DNA of 64,000 nucleotides. It comes from Whalleya microplaca. Lineage: Eukaryota > Ascomycota > Sordariomycetes > Xylariales > Xylariaceae. The stretch lies in NCBI GenBank assembly GCA_022497155.1, contig MU385728.1, forward strand, positions 434,001 to 498,000, in the 5' to 3' direction. Below, in pieces: positions 47,215 through 59,200 of the stretch. Each line of letters starts with the position of its first letter. Within the stretch, counting starts at the first letter, position 1. The translations under genes were made by a program, and so were the position numbers. The notes beneath the pieces were generated by a model that saw only the letters and a program-made list of their open reading frames with translations, was not told the DNA's origin and made no database searches.

Positions 47215-48621
47215 ATGGCGAAATCATCTTCACCTCATGTTCTGATTGTAGGCGCTGGTCTTGGTGGCTTATTACTGGCGCAAATCCTTCGCAAAAACAA
47301 CATCTCGTATGAGATATTTGAGCGGGACAGGAGTGATAATGTTCGAGTCCAGGGCTGGGCCATTGGGCTCCATACGTGGGTGTTGTCAGGTCAATAGATG
47401 AGAGAGACAGGGGCTAATAGTCGTTCAAGTATGCTGGATGAGTTGGATGCCTCGATCCCTAACGACATGCCATCGCGCGACTTTGTGAACCATTTACTCC
47501 CCTTAACGCTTCATTACGAGTTCGCTTGGTACAGGCTGGATCGCACCCAGAAACTTGGAGTCCGCGACGATGGTAGTGGGAAGTTCATTCGTGCCAACAG
47601 AACTCGTCTCCGCCATTGGTTGGCCACTCATATACCGATTCAGTACAACAAGCGTGCTGTTCAGTTTGAAGAAGGTGAAAATACTGTGACTGTGTATTTT
47701 GAGGATGGTTCCTCGGCCACTGGCGACATCCTCGTGGGTGCCGAAGGTCCTTATAGTCCTAGTAAGTGCATACAACAGAAAGGCTCTCAAACTGGCTGCT
47801 GATTTCTTCCGTAGCTAGAAAGCACCTCCTGAGAGGCCAGGATGTTATTAAGAAGCCACGCCAAGGAGTGATAAACGGTGAAACCATACTGCGCGGTCAT
47901 GATTTTGAGGAGCAACTTCAACTTGGGCATTCCTGCTACCTAGTCGACGTGAGCCCCTCACCGGAAACCCCCTCGTTCCTTTTTGTGGGATTGAGCGAGG
48001 TCTATCCAGACGGAAAGAGTGCGAAATATTTCTATAACTTATTCTGGCGTGATGAAGAAGCGACGAATGTGGATTTCTGGCCATATTCGGCTACTCGTGA
48101 GCAACTGCATGAAGCAGCCCACCAGAAGACGAAACATCTGCCTCCACAGCTTAGGGCAATCGTAGATAAGGTGAAGCCTGAAGGGATGAAGCACCCGCCC
48201 ATACACTTCTGGACTTTGTGCATGGATTCGTTACCCAAGGGCCGTGTCACTCTGCTCGGCGACGCCGCGCATTGCATGCCATCATGTAAGCAATGCTCAT
48301 GCCCATTCACCCCTTGAGCCAGAAGGCACCGTAATATATAGAGGAACTGATAATGTATTAGTCCGAGGAGAAGGCGGATTCCACGCTTTGCTAGACGCGC
48401 TCAACTTGGGAAAGACCATAGTGAAGCTACGCAGCAACGATAGCGAGACAATCGAGAAGGCTCTCGGGGATTATCAGGAGGAGATGCTGGACAGAGGCTC
48501 TAAAGCGGCGGCTTGGTCAAGCATCGCGTTCGATGAGTCCTGGAATGGTGAGAATGCCGGTCCCAAGATCGTTTGGGGATTGCCGGTGGTGCCTCTGCCA
48601 GAGGAGACTATCACCCTATGA
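47215..48621 (+). CDS. FAD-dependent monooxygenase (aromatic hydroxylase type)
   Basis: Four exons are read: 47215-47375, 47430-47761, 47815-48285 and 48362-48621, giving 407 aa, the usual size. Intron 1 (47376-47429) is GTGGGT...GCTAAT...CAAG and removes an apparent in-frame TAG at 47395. Intron 2 (47762-47814) is GTAAGT...CGTAG. Intron 3 (48286-48361) is GTAAGC...ATTAG. Motifs in order: the Rossmann GAGLGG (residues 13-18) for the FAD ADP moiety; GAEGPYS in place of the classic DG motif; and LLGDAAHCMPS, the GD motif contacting FAD. The C-terminus (GLPVVPLPEETITL) is as I recall for fungal family members. The family hydroxylates or epoxidises small aromatic or polyketide substrates using NAD(P)H and O2. 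It converges with the secreted-protein gene downstream. The substrate cannot be read from sequence. Confidence 0.88.
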
Positions 48622-49026
48622 TGCCTGAAACGAATTTTCAGATGTGATAGGAGATACGTTGGGTTCTTAAGCAAATATGAGTATGATCTTGTAGGTTTAT
48701 ATGTTGATGTTGGGCTTGACTTTAGCAACGCAGAGGATGTAAATACCATGAGAGGCCACGGGTGTTCCACGAGAGTACGGGGGATGGTTAAAACATGTAT
48801 CCTTTCTAACAACCACCTAGGGAATTCCGAATAAACCACGTTGATATGTTTATCTGTTATACGAGCTCAAGATGCTTCACGTTTATTCTGAACTATCCTT
48901 CCGACTGACTGTGCTAGCTTTATGTACAACTAGCTGTTGAGGTTAGGTAGTCCATGACCGACCTATCCAGACCTTAGTGGAAGGGATAATATCAACAGAC
49001 CACAGGAGGGAGAATTAGAAAATCCT
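48622..49026. other. Intergenic between convergent genes
   Basis: 3' flanks only; nothing else is visible. Confidence 0.5.
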
Positions 49027-49566
49027 CTAACTAGCCACGGCGGTAGGCTGAATTAGGACCGGGTTGTTGGACTCCTTCAAATACCAATTGCAAACACCGC
49101 TGCCGCCACAGGTACCCTCCAGATTCCCCCAAACCTCGAAGTGCTCGCGCCCTACTAGGACTTCGGTCCCATTGCCCTTAAGCGTGAATTTCAGATCGAA
49201 GTTCTCCGTAGGCGACGCCGAGGTGCTGTTCGCTTTAAGCACCTCCATCTTCCACGTTGCTTCTGTACAGTCGTATGAGATATCGTACGGTGATTCGGAG
49301 GTTGTGAGCCACTGGGCCGTGCAGTTCGCCGGGCTCGTGTCGAAGGTCGCGCCTCCGTTCGATCCCGTCCCGGCGGGCGTGGGATTAGGGTTTTCTATAG
49401 TCACCAATATAGAGCTTGAATTACCGCCGTCTGGACGCAATGCAGGCGAGTGCGTTTCCACCCTTGTGACTTGCCAAGGCTCTAATTCTTCGTTGGACTG
49501 ACATTCCTGGGACTTCGCGAGGTTTAAAAGGCTCGCGAAGGTAATAATAAACTTGGTGAGATTCAT
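49027..49566 (-). CDS. Small secreted protein of unknown function
   Basis: A single exon from ATG at 49566 to TAG gives 179 aa. Residues 1-20 (MNLTKFIITFASLLNLAKSQ) form a signal peptide with likely cleavage before ECQ. The mature part has five cysteines (ECQ, NCT, DCT and the pair TCGGSGVC) and several N-glycosylation sequons (NSS, NCT, NST, NGT). Size, secretion and cysteines fit fungal small secreted proteins. I recall similar uncharacterised extracellular proteins with a WQVTRVETHSP-like opening, but no named domain. No membrane segment or GPI signal is evident. Calling it an effector would be speculation. Confidence 0.75.
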   Translation of the reverse strand: MNLTKFIITFASLLNLAKSQECQSNEELEPWQVTRVETHSPALRPDGGNSSSILVTIENPNPTPAGTGSNGGATFDTSPANCTAQWLTTSESPYDISYDCTEATWKMEVLKANSTSASPTENFDLKFTLKGNGTEVLVGREHFEVWGNLEGTCGGSGVCNWYLKESNNPVLIQPTAVAS

Positions 49567-50124
49567 TATTGAAGTGAACGGAGATTGAAATACTTGGTTG
49601 CGAGTATGCGAATGCGATGAATGCGAATGCGATGATGTGAATGTAAAATCGGCGGGAGATGGGCAATATATAACATTATCGTAGACTCAAAGCATCAGTC
49701 ACGTCACCTATGGCATCTTTCGACTTTACGAAGCTAGGGGCTGTTGAAAGCTGACTATATCATGTAACGTTAAATCACAACGCATAACAGGTCCTCTAGA
49801 ACTGGCCGGGTACTCGGAATAGCGGTGATGATTCTATATTTACATATCGTGCGTGCTGTCGTGGAACCGGTTAAATGTTTGCGATCGATCCATCCACTGC
49901 TACGGTTATTTGGTACCTTGGTTGTTGAAATTTTATTTGCGTTTTCTGTATACGATGTTACACGGTATATAATAGCCTCAATCAATAATGGCCCTTACGT
50001 AGAGTGTTACCGAGCTTCTCGTATGAGCTTTTCGAGTCTTACAACAACATATTTCCGAATAGCGCACCGAATAACGTACAAACAACACCAATTCTCAATT
50101 GCCTGACTGATGAACTAGTCTCTT
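49567..50124. other. Intergenic, promoter of the secreted-protein gene
   Basis: Bases 49605-49640 carry GCGAATGCGATGA repeats just upstream of the start. No coding sequence is supported. Confidence 0.4.
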
Positions 50125-51010
50125 TCAATACGGGGGATCTCTAGCATGCGGTTTCGGTACTGACTCTTCCTTCGGCCACGTACGGAACAAATCCTGCAGC
50201 TTATCCAAAGGTGCCGTCATGAGACTTACGGCCGTTTCGAAAGGCGGCCTATTTGGCGCACTTGGGTGGCTACGTGTAGGTGTAAATGACTTCGTCATCT
50301 CGAATTGCTCAGCTAGGCTCCTGGACCTTGCAGGGAGAAGGGCCTCCTCGAGTTTGACGAGGTCCTGCTCCTCTTCTTCCTGGATGTGAATTTTCAGGTC
50401 TTTCATGAGCGACTCCAGTTTAGGGATGAAGTCCTTGTCTCCTGGCTTGAGGCTTTGGAATTTGTAGAGCTGCTCTTTGACCTGCGGGTGGGGTTACTTG
50501 TCAGCAACCTTGCTGATGAAGTGGAATGTACATGGAGAGTGATTAAATGCATGTAGGTAGAAAGTGATATATCGGTATACGAACCACCTGATGTTCTGAG
50601 CGATCTCTATCCGCCCGTTCCTTCCCGTCACTGACTCCAGTTTCCAGCGACGGATATACAACGAGTTCCTCGGCTATGGAATGTCTTGCTAACTCCCATA
50701 CGAACGCGTTTTGATATCGCCTCTGGTGGTCGTGATCGTTCGAGTGCACAATCTCATTGTAGTAATGCTCCAACTGTCGATGGTCCTGCTTCACTGCCGC
50801 GCTGATGTACAAGGCTTGGTTGAGACTCTGGGTTGGATCCTCCGGTGAGCGATTGACTCCAGTAGTTTTATTAGTAGCACTGTCTGACTTTAGCCTATTG
50901 GATTGGATTTTATCGTAATATGGCCGTCCGAGGCGAGCTGATCGCGTGGGTGCTAGCCACAACCTGCAGGATCTCAGTTGTGTTGGTCGGAGTAGCGATT
51001 CTCGCAGCAT
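50125..51010 (-). CDS. Hemerythrin HHE-domain protein, possible mitochondrial presequence
   Basis: Two exons on the minus strand (51010-50588 and 50481-50125) give 259 aa. The intron 50482-50587 is GTGGTT...CGCAG, read down the strand. The start is the ATG at 51010. Iron-ligand pattern: His77 in KQDHRQLEHYY, His110 with Glu114/115 in ARHSIAEELVVYP, and His173 with Glu177 in HIQEEEEQDL. This gives the expected four-helix hemerythrin signature. Such proteins bind a di-iron centre and are linked to oxygen, NO or iron sensing; the role of the fungal forms is poorly known. Residues 1-45 are rich in R, S and L, lack acidic residues after Glu4, and contain RLGRPYY, which resembles a mitochondrial presequence. 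The tail after residue 200 is Pro-rich. Confidence 0.87.
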
Positions 51011-52263
51011 TATAACAAGGTACAATCAACAGAGATAATTAAGATTCATATATACTTTTGCAATTATCCCTCAGTATTTCGAAGAAGTGTTTCTAGAATA
51101 ATAACATCTACGGCCAATTGTGGGAGTTGGATTAATATCCATCACAGCTATACCAGTCGTAACGTCAACGATCTCGACTTAATGACACTCTACTATCGTC
51201 ATCAGAACGTACTCGACTTGCCAACTTCACCAATGTCTGGATCTATTAATTACGCTAATCATACCAATTAAGATCTTGTATTACTAGGGATTCTGGTTGG
51301 CGGTGAAGTAACCTTAGCTAGAAGCTAGTTGCCGAAACTCAAATTCATTACAAGGTCCTCGTGATTACTCTACCTCGAATTATTGCGGCACATGAGCATC
51401 CGGAAGCTATTCCGAGTGCATTATCCGTGTTTTCTTATCCTTCCATGAGATTAACTTCGAGGTGGTCTCAGGCCTGCTAACTGTATAATTATTGTGACGA
51501 TCTGAAGTCTATTGACACATGAATGGTCGACTTCAAGTAGAATATGTATGAGCGTCGCCACCAGAGACTGTCAAAATTTAGGCATAATCTCACCAGGCAA
51601 CCGGATTGTACCTTAATAACGCGAACAAATTCAGGTAGAATCGATGTTAAGATAGGTTTTGCTGGCGTGTGCTGGCCAATTGTTGATAATTACACGCTTG
51701 CCACTGATCGTAAGTAGGTATTAGGTTCATATGCAGAGAAGATGGGAATTGGAGATATTGGATGCATGTTAAATAGTCATGCTTTCTGGTCCATCCTGTC
51801 CATTGATAGTATTGCCTATCAATGTATTGAATCCGGAGCTTAGCCAATTTAGCATTTTAATATTGAAGCGGTGGTAAAATTGCAGTCGATGATTGCTCGT
51901 CCGTATTCAACACGATTGCACTACATTATAAGCACCTGTATCTTAAAGGCTAAGAGACCGCAGCTGACGAGCCATCGGCTTGAATCACAATTGTTGAGGT
52001 TAGTGGTTTCACTATTCCCTAGTTAAAAATCTCTATTCAAATGAGAGTAGAGCCAACTCAAGGACCATATTCCGTAGATGACCATAAATGTTACATAGGA
52101 CATAAGGTATTCTTACATCTAAAGAAACCACGGCATAATCCAAATGCCTCATTCCCCATACTGCACGGCATATATCATACGAGTCTAGTAACTAGTCTTG
52201 CTGGATGATAGGAACCAACAGGTTCCCACCTCTACCAATCTGAGCGACACCTCCATATGGCGA
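51011..52263. other. Intergenic, nothing recognised
   Basis: AT-rich noncoding sequence. Confidence 0.45.
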
Positions 52264-53087
52264 TTATGCGATCGCGATATCCGCGCAGCTCAGGTACACC
52301 TGTGGTGTTTGGAACGAGTTCCACTTGAATGAGATAAGCGTGTGGTTCGACGTGTACTCCGGAAGCTTGATCTGCTTCGTAACTGTGTATCCACCCGAAA
52401 TCGTAGTGAAGCACGAGTTAAGGGCCGCATTATCGACGCCCTGGCATCCACGCCGGTCATCGGATTCGTACTTATTGCATGTGAACCAATCATTGCGGTA
52501 GCAAGCCTGGTCCTCGGTGCAGTCGGCGTTATAGCCGCAATCCTGGCCGTCAACGTCGGTGCAGGGGAGGAGTCCGGCCTCGAAGCAGTCCTCCGCAGCC
52601 TGCTTCTCCTCGTCCGTCGGCAGGTAACTGGCGTCTATGAACTTGTCGACGATCTCCTGGTCTTGACAGATGCGGTAGGTGAACATGCCACCGTGGTCGC
52701 CGTTGTTGTCGACGCACCATTCCACGTCGATGACTTGGCCCGGCGAGTACGTCTCTACGACGTCGGTGCCCCAGCTCGCTCCCGGCTGGTTGTAGTCCAC
52801 GCTTACACGGGCATTGTAGCCACATGGCCCGCTACGCCCAACTTCCGCCTCGTCAACATCTGGCCAGGAAGTCACTGGCTCGAGAATTGTGCATTCTGGG
52901 CAGGTATCGGTACCGGCCTATTGCGAGCCATAAGTCAGCTGTCATGGGCGTACTAAGCCCGTTGTGTAAGAGGGAGAAAACGCACCTCAGCCCCAAGACG
53001 AGTGCGGCTGCTGGGAATGGTCATATATCCATGTCCCTGCACAAGACTGATAAGGCCCGAGCCGACGAACACAGAAAGAGTCTTCAT
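52264..53087 (-). CDS. AA16-like lytic polysaccharide monooxygenase
   Basis: Two exons (53087-52986 and 52917-52264) give 251 aa. The intron 52918-52985 is GTGCGT...CAATAG, read down the strand. A signal peptide ([18 protein letters not shown], 18 aa) leaves His19 as the mature N-terminus ([16 protein letters not shown]), the first half of the copper histidine brace. [21 protein letters not shown] and [12 protein letters not shown] follow; the second brace His is probably the one in NGDHGG. The protein ends [16 protein letters not shown]. About ten cysteines suggest a disulfide-rich secreted fold. Order and motifs match the fungal AA16 family (chitin-binding type-4-like fold) described from Aspergillus, which oxidatively cleaves cellulose. 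No carbohydrate-binding module, linker or GPI signal follows, so this is a single-domain enzyme. The plus-strand frame across it is a shadow. Confidence 0.93.
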
Positions 53088-54401
53088 CTTGAGTTGATGT
53101 CTGAGCGAGTGTGCAGATGCGAGAGTAATAGGACTACTGGCTATTGAACGAGAGTCTGCTTGTCCTTGGGAATTCTCATTAACATTAGAGATCACACCGC
53201 CGTTATATACTCTTCGTGACAACACGCGGACACGGCCAACATCACGGTGCATGCTTTAGAAGGCCCGAAATTTTAGATGCAGAGGATGGGCAACGGGCTA
53301 GCCCGTTGAATGCAGTAGACATCATGAGCGTGACATTCGGCATACCGCCGAGCAAATCGTCGAGTTTCTTGCCGACTGCTACCCCATCAATAGGGGCCTC
53401 GGCTGAAAAAGCCCAGCCCCTACGCATCAATACGTTATATTCAGCAGTGTAGCTCCGGGCCTTCATCGGCAGCTCCACGTGAGGCGGGGACGACGAGGAT
53501 GGCTAACCCCAGATTATGGCGTCAATAGACATTCTCAGATCTGCCCCGGGTTGTCCCCTGTACCCCGGATTCTAGTTCCAAAGATGGAAATCCCCGGGTA
53601 TGGCGGATGCTGGGGGTGTGTTAAGATCTACGTTATGCCGTTTGAGAATTGCAGTCGAACACGTCCAATCGCGGCCGAGGAACCGCCGCAATGGAACATC
53701 GTCTACGGAATACTCCAGACGCAGCGGCTCTATTAAGCTTTCAAATGCATAATAGACCACAGAGTTCCACTGATTTCCGAACTTGCATCTCAACTCCGCT
53801 TTCAGACTCCGACATTCGACTCCGCCCTAGACTTGTGCCCCAACTAACCTACAGATGTTTATACATAGTCGTATCATCGTCTGATCATTGTAATGCGTCA
53901 AACCCTCATGTATCTCAGGTGAGTTTGAACACTAACCATACTGCAAGGAAGAATCACCGAGAAGATAGCTCAATGTAAATCTTTTTTTGCCATGTGATGG
54001 AAGCTCCGACAGACTTGTGTAGCAGGCCTTTTTCCTAGTCATACATTCATCCGTGCACCATGTTCGCATAATCATAATCATTCTCTTTGAACTTAACTTC
54101 CCATCTCCACCAATTTTTAAGGGAGCAAGGTGGGCGTGGGTATCAATCGAGCTCAGGGGAAAAGGAGTCAGGGGCAGAAATAATCAACAGGTCTCCCCTA
54201 GGTAATGCAGCGACATCAACACCAACCACGGCAAACATTCTCATCCGCAAGCACCTGCCAATTTAGAATCATACATTCTCTCAATGTCATTTTAGTCATT
54301 TTGCAGACTGGTGACATCAGCAGACCGATTATTTGTCCTATGCTCTGTCTAGATAAGCAGCTTCCTTGCAGAAGGTTACTCTAGGTAAGCCAAGCGACGA
54401 C
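53088..54401. other. Intergenic, nothing recognised
   Basis: This holds the LPMO promoter and the 3' flank of the O-methyltransferase. Frames here are short and without domains. Confidence 0.45.
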
Positions 54402-56252
54402 TCAACACTTCGAGTCGCATTTTGCTCCAGGTCCAAGTTCAAGATTAGACACCCCTTCCGTAATCGACGTCTGGCCAACTTCATCCGGCTTCCAGACCGC
54501 CTCGACAATGCTCATACGACCACCCTTCGGCCTGGTGACGCCCTGTAACGCCGAGTTGTCAGCATGTTGTACAGAACACGATAGGCCGTACTAGCCGATC
54601 GGAACACCTACCTTGAAAACGAAGCCGTCACTAGCCAGCTCGAATAAGCGTCGGAAGCCCTGTTCCTCGCGCTCCTGCGCGTTCAGCAGCGTCATCATGA
54701 CGAGGTCCATACTGCGCATGAGGCGCTCGTCCCAGGGGTCCTCGACGCCGGGATCGCTGAGGCAATGATCATTTATGATGATACGTGCGCCCGGCTTGAG
54801 GGCGGGGACGAGGTTGCGGAGAATCTGCACGGCGTAGGGCGTGGAGTAATTGTGCATGATCCAGCGGAAGAAGTAGACGTCGGCGTTGCGGACTGGCTGC
54901 TCGGTGAAGAAGTCGTGGACCATAAAGCGCACGCGCCGCGCGCTTTCGCTGTCGCCATCATTTTGGCTCTCGCGCAGCTTTGCTGGAGCGCTCTCCACCG
55001 TTCTGGCCAGGTCCTGCACTATGAATTGTAGGTTGCCATACTGCCGTGCCAGATGCACGCACACGAAGCCGTGGCTGCCGCCAATATCGACAAAGGTACC
55101 CCCGCGCGCGTCCTCCGCTGCCAGGTCCAGGCCATCCGATAGGTACGACAGCTCGTACCCCTCGCCGCCCGTCAGGCTGCTCATCGCCTGCCCCATGCGC
55201 TGCGCTCGCCGCGGCTGCTTGCCGAACGTCACGAACATCGGCTCCTGATCCACCGTGTTGAAGGCGAAGTTGAAGCCCGCGCGCGTCAGGTCCGTGGCCT
55301 TCGGGTCGTACTTCAGTGCGTCGATCACGTGCGCCGAGCCTGGATATATGTCTTCGGTGTTGAACCCGACCCAGGCTTGGAGGGCTTGGTCCTCGACTAG
55401 GAGTCTGGATGCGGCTGTGTGACTGATGACACCGGGCTTGAGTTCCTGGAAGAGGTGGTTCGTCATGGCATATCGAAGGATGCGGGCGAGGTTGATCGGA
55501 TCCAATGAAGTTTTGGTCTGCAATTGTGAGAAGGTGATAGATCCCTCGATAGGTACCAGTTTCGCTGGTAGCCATTAATCACTACATCCTCTGTCTAAAG
55601 GGATATATGAGGAAGCCTACCGATTTCAAAGTGGTTAATGAGTTGTAAACTTTGGGTGCGCATAAACTACCGGATTAGTCAGCTAACATATCGAGTTGAG
55701 ATATCGGGTTATGTATGCCTTTTGAGGCTGATGTTTTCGCTGCCTCGATATGTAACCTGAAGCGAGTGAGGGTATCGAAAAGTGAGGATAAGATGGAATA
55801 CTCACATCCCAAGCCATCCACCGGACAGACTCTCTGGGCCCGACCATCAGGTCTTGCAGCTCCTGCGTCGCTTGAATGACCTCCCGGCGACTTTTCATGA
55901 TATCATCTGGCATCTTTGGGAAATCGCTGGGCGCATCCACATCAAAACTCGGGGTTGGGAGGCCTTTCTCTCTGAAGTACGACTCGACTCTTTCTGTCTC
56001 TGTACTGATCTTCTGAGCTAAGGCACCCATCTTCGATGGGCTCGTAGTGGGCTGAGGGACCATTTTCTTGGGTGAAGTAGGGACTTTGACCATGTTGTCT
56101 GTTCCTTCAACGTGGTATTTCGGATTTCTCTCTAGTGAGGTTGGTGGTAAATCTGAAGTTGGCTTGGGGCTGTGTCTTATCAGATTGGCGTTCGTATCAG
56201 CAACTGCTGGTGAAGTTTGGTGAAGCCAGGCCGCCAATCTAAGTCGTGCCAT
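54402..56252 (-). CDS. SAM-dependent O-methyltransferase (plant/fungal OMT type)
   Basis: Four exons are read down the strand: 56252-55806, 55666-55621, 55564-54612 and 54542-54402. Introns are 55667-55805 (GTGAGT...GGTAG), 55565-55620 (GTAGGC...CCAG) and 54543-54611 (GTAGGT...TACAG). They restore HFEIAKLVPIEGSITF and the typical C-terminus FVFKGVTRPKGGRMSIVEAVW. The product is 528 aa. The family is about 400-450 aa, and Met75 (56030, MGALAQKISTETERV) looks like the usual start, so the first 74 Pro/Ser-rich residues may be untranslated or an extension. Motif I is VDIGGSHG (about 324-330) for SAM, and the catalytic-His region is FFRWIMHN (His about 402). It resembles sterigmatocystin-type fungal OMTs that methylate hydroxyls of polyketide-like products. 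The substrate is unknown; an N-terminal dimerisation winged helix is expected. Confidence 0.9.
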
Positions 56253-59200
56253 GGTGGATAAAAACTTATGGGGGTATCGATTTAGATGCCCTAAGAACGC
56301 AATTGCCCAAATGACTGGAGTGGATTCTCAGGAAGCAATAATAGTGAATGAGGCCCCCAATATCAGCGGGCCAATTATAGACACGGAAAACCGGGCAAAT
56401 GAATCAATGCTCAGACATGACAATAAGCACTAATTCTAAGCGTCTGTTAAGTATGGCTTTTATGAGTGAATCGTTCTGCAGGTGACTAGAAAATTAATCA
56501 ACAAACACCACTTAACTCGTCGCCGAGCAGTAAGCGAGCTCAAAGGATCAAATAGTCTAGAGTTTTGATCCTGAAGTCTGTATTACTTTCCGTAAAGCTA
56601 CTAACGACGTCGTGCGGTGTAAAAGCATCCGGTTGTGACAAAGGCAGGACTAGTGCTGACGTCGTGGTTTGCTGTGCCTCTTCCTCCTCTCTCTTGTACC
56701 TTGGCACGTTTTCTAGATCCCCTTTGCAAACGAGGCTGCCGCGGGTTGAGCACCCTGAGTAGACGGGAGTTGCGTACCCACGACCCAGAATCAGTAGACT
56801 CACTGGTCCACCCCGCAGAAATATGCTCTCCAGGGGCACCTTTTCTTTCGTCGATGATGCAGTATCTGCCCGAACAAGCAGGCCTCTCTAGATGAGATAG
56901 GATCTGTCTCAGAACCAGGGGTCGTCCCGGTCCAGCGCAGTGGTTGACAGCTACCGAGGACTCGGTCTTGGGTCAAGAGGCGCTCGCTTGTGGTGTGTCA
57001 CACGGCAGACATGCGAAAAGAACCGTAACTCTCTTCGGTCCCAACACCGGTTGGAGAGTTGCGTAGTAGGTTTTGGAAAGTCGTCCAACGAGATGGGGAG
57101 GGGAGAGACACGCAGCTCCCAAAAGGCGATTATTCCTGCCGTTGTATGACCCGATGTGTCTTAGGTTAAGGCTGGAGGGTGCTCGATGCCCAACGATTAG
57201 GAACGACGGAATCCCGACAGCATGGGAAGGACGTGGTCCAGGTGGGTTTCGTTATGTGGCTGATCTGGCTGGCTGTGTGAGGGTTTTTTTCGGCCGTCGT
57301 GTAGACCTGTTGTGAGCAGTTGAGATGCGGCTATCCTTCTCTTGGTCGGGTGTCTGCACCGCCGTAAGCTGTACCCCTGTGCATACGCGGTGTCCCTTGA
57401 GTACGCTTGCAGTTGATGGTGAGAGAGATTGCTTGCGCGTCACGAAATCCGAATATTTATCAACAAGAAGTGGACGGAGGTTCGCCGAAAACGGCATGTG
57501 ATAATAGTCTTCCTTTAAGGAGCTACGTGACTGATGTAATTCGAAAAGCTCCCATGTCACCGGGATTATATCTACTTGACATACCGACATCTTCAAAAGG
57601 CAAATGAGATCCCTTGACTCTAAGTATCTCGATAAGTTTGGCTTATATGACAGGATTTGCTCGCATGATCCTTCTATGAAGTTGAGATAGCTAATAGGGT
57701 TACATAGTCAGTTAGCATGAGCCAATCTTAAGGCTCCCTTGGTCCCATCACAGTGGTTTTCGGACTAACAATCGCATGCATGGAGTTGCACGGTGGCCAG
57801 TAAACCGTTGACCTGGCTTGGCAACCAGTAATATCAACGCGACCGTTGAAAGATCGCCTGATTGCATCACCATATGGGCAGACCAGTACCGAGCGTGCAT
57901 TGGACAATCCACAGAATCCTGGGGGATTCGAGAGCTGGGAGGCAGAAGCACAACGGTCACAGGCTGGGTCTTAGTGCGTACCATGCTCTCGGATCGATCC
58001 ACGAAGAAGCTTAACCTGAACGAGCTGGTGGGACTATGTAAGGGACTCGTCTGATTTGCCGTTCCTGATACATCGAGGCCACAAGTCCGGTGTGTCTAAA
58101 TAGAGGAGGAGTAATGCCGAAGCGAAAAGTCAATTCCTATGGATTTCCGAATCTACCATATCTACCGAGCAATTGCAGATCTATCACCGTCCCATGTTAA
58201 CCCAATACTCTGGGAGATGTTGCAGTGCGTCAACGTCGGTGTCGCGCCGTGAGAGCCTTCGCCGCACACAGATAGGTAGGTAAATAACGTGGAGGAACGA
58301 ACGGCCAACACATCATGGACGTCGCCGCTCTTGAGCATCTATAACACATGATCACCTCGCTTGTCTAGAAGATGGCTAGATTCTGATGGACAACTAACAC
58401 ACGCTTTACAGACCTATCATTACATGACTCGTCAGCTTCTCATCCCTTTCGGCAGCTAGAAGCCCGTTGACACCGGCATACTAGGTGCTTATTGTAACGT
58501 TCGCGAATCCTTCCCGTTCCCCGCATTGTGGATTAAAGCTGACGTAGGGCTCTCAGCTGCAACGGTGCAAGTAATGCAACCTGCAGTAGTGATGATGACC
58601 TGACGGTTCCCAGCAATTGGGACTTCATGCGGGCCGAAGTCCTGAGATGTTATTGATCAGAAAAGACCAGCGGAAACTACAGGCGCATAATGAGATACGC
58701 ACAGAAATGTGATATATGACTAAAGTTATCTAGGATTGTTCGCCCTTGCCTCTGGAACTAAGAGGAAGGAAAATCGGTGTATAGAAACATATCAATTAGC
58801 AATTGGTTCGACCTTACCGTGAAGTGGGCTACAAGTGATAAGTGATCAGAATGACTCTAGACTTCGGTCATTACCCATCGTTACTAATGTCATTGCGAGC
58901 TTTGGATAATCGGGATTTTACCTATCAAATATGACCTTCATATTCTTTCATTAGGCTTCATATACATTACAAAGCTGCTTTGGTACCTTGAAATCGACTT
59001 TGGGAACTAGATCCGGAATTCTCATGTACTGATAGACAAAGTGGCCGAGAGTAAGAAAATGATAATCCTCACGGGATGGCTTCAAATATACTGTAGTAGC
59101 CGATGCATCATCGATGTGCCTAACAAGTGTTGAACTTGGATATGATTCTTTGCCGCGCTAGTGACTGCGATATGTCTCTATCATCGAGCTGACTATTCAC

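Noticed and set aside
47395..47397. In-frame TAG suggesting the FAD monooxygenase is a pseudogene
   Set aside because: It lies inside a plausible 54-bp intron whose removal restores the family sequence.
52342..52956. 204-codon plus-strand frame
   Set aside because: It is exactly antisense to the AA16-like exon, whose minus-strand frame has a signal peptide and family motifs.
54765..55261. Plus-strand frames and an alternative 205-codon minus frame over the O-methyltransferase
   Set aside because: They are shadows of the methyltransferase frame in GC-rich exon sequence.
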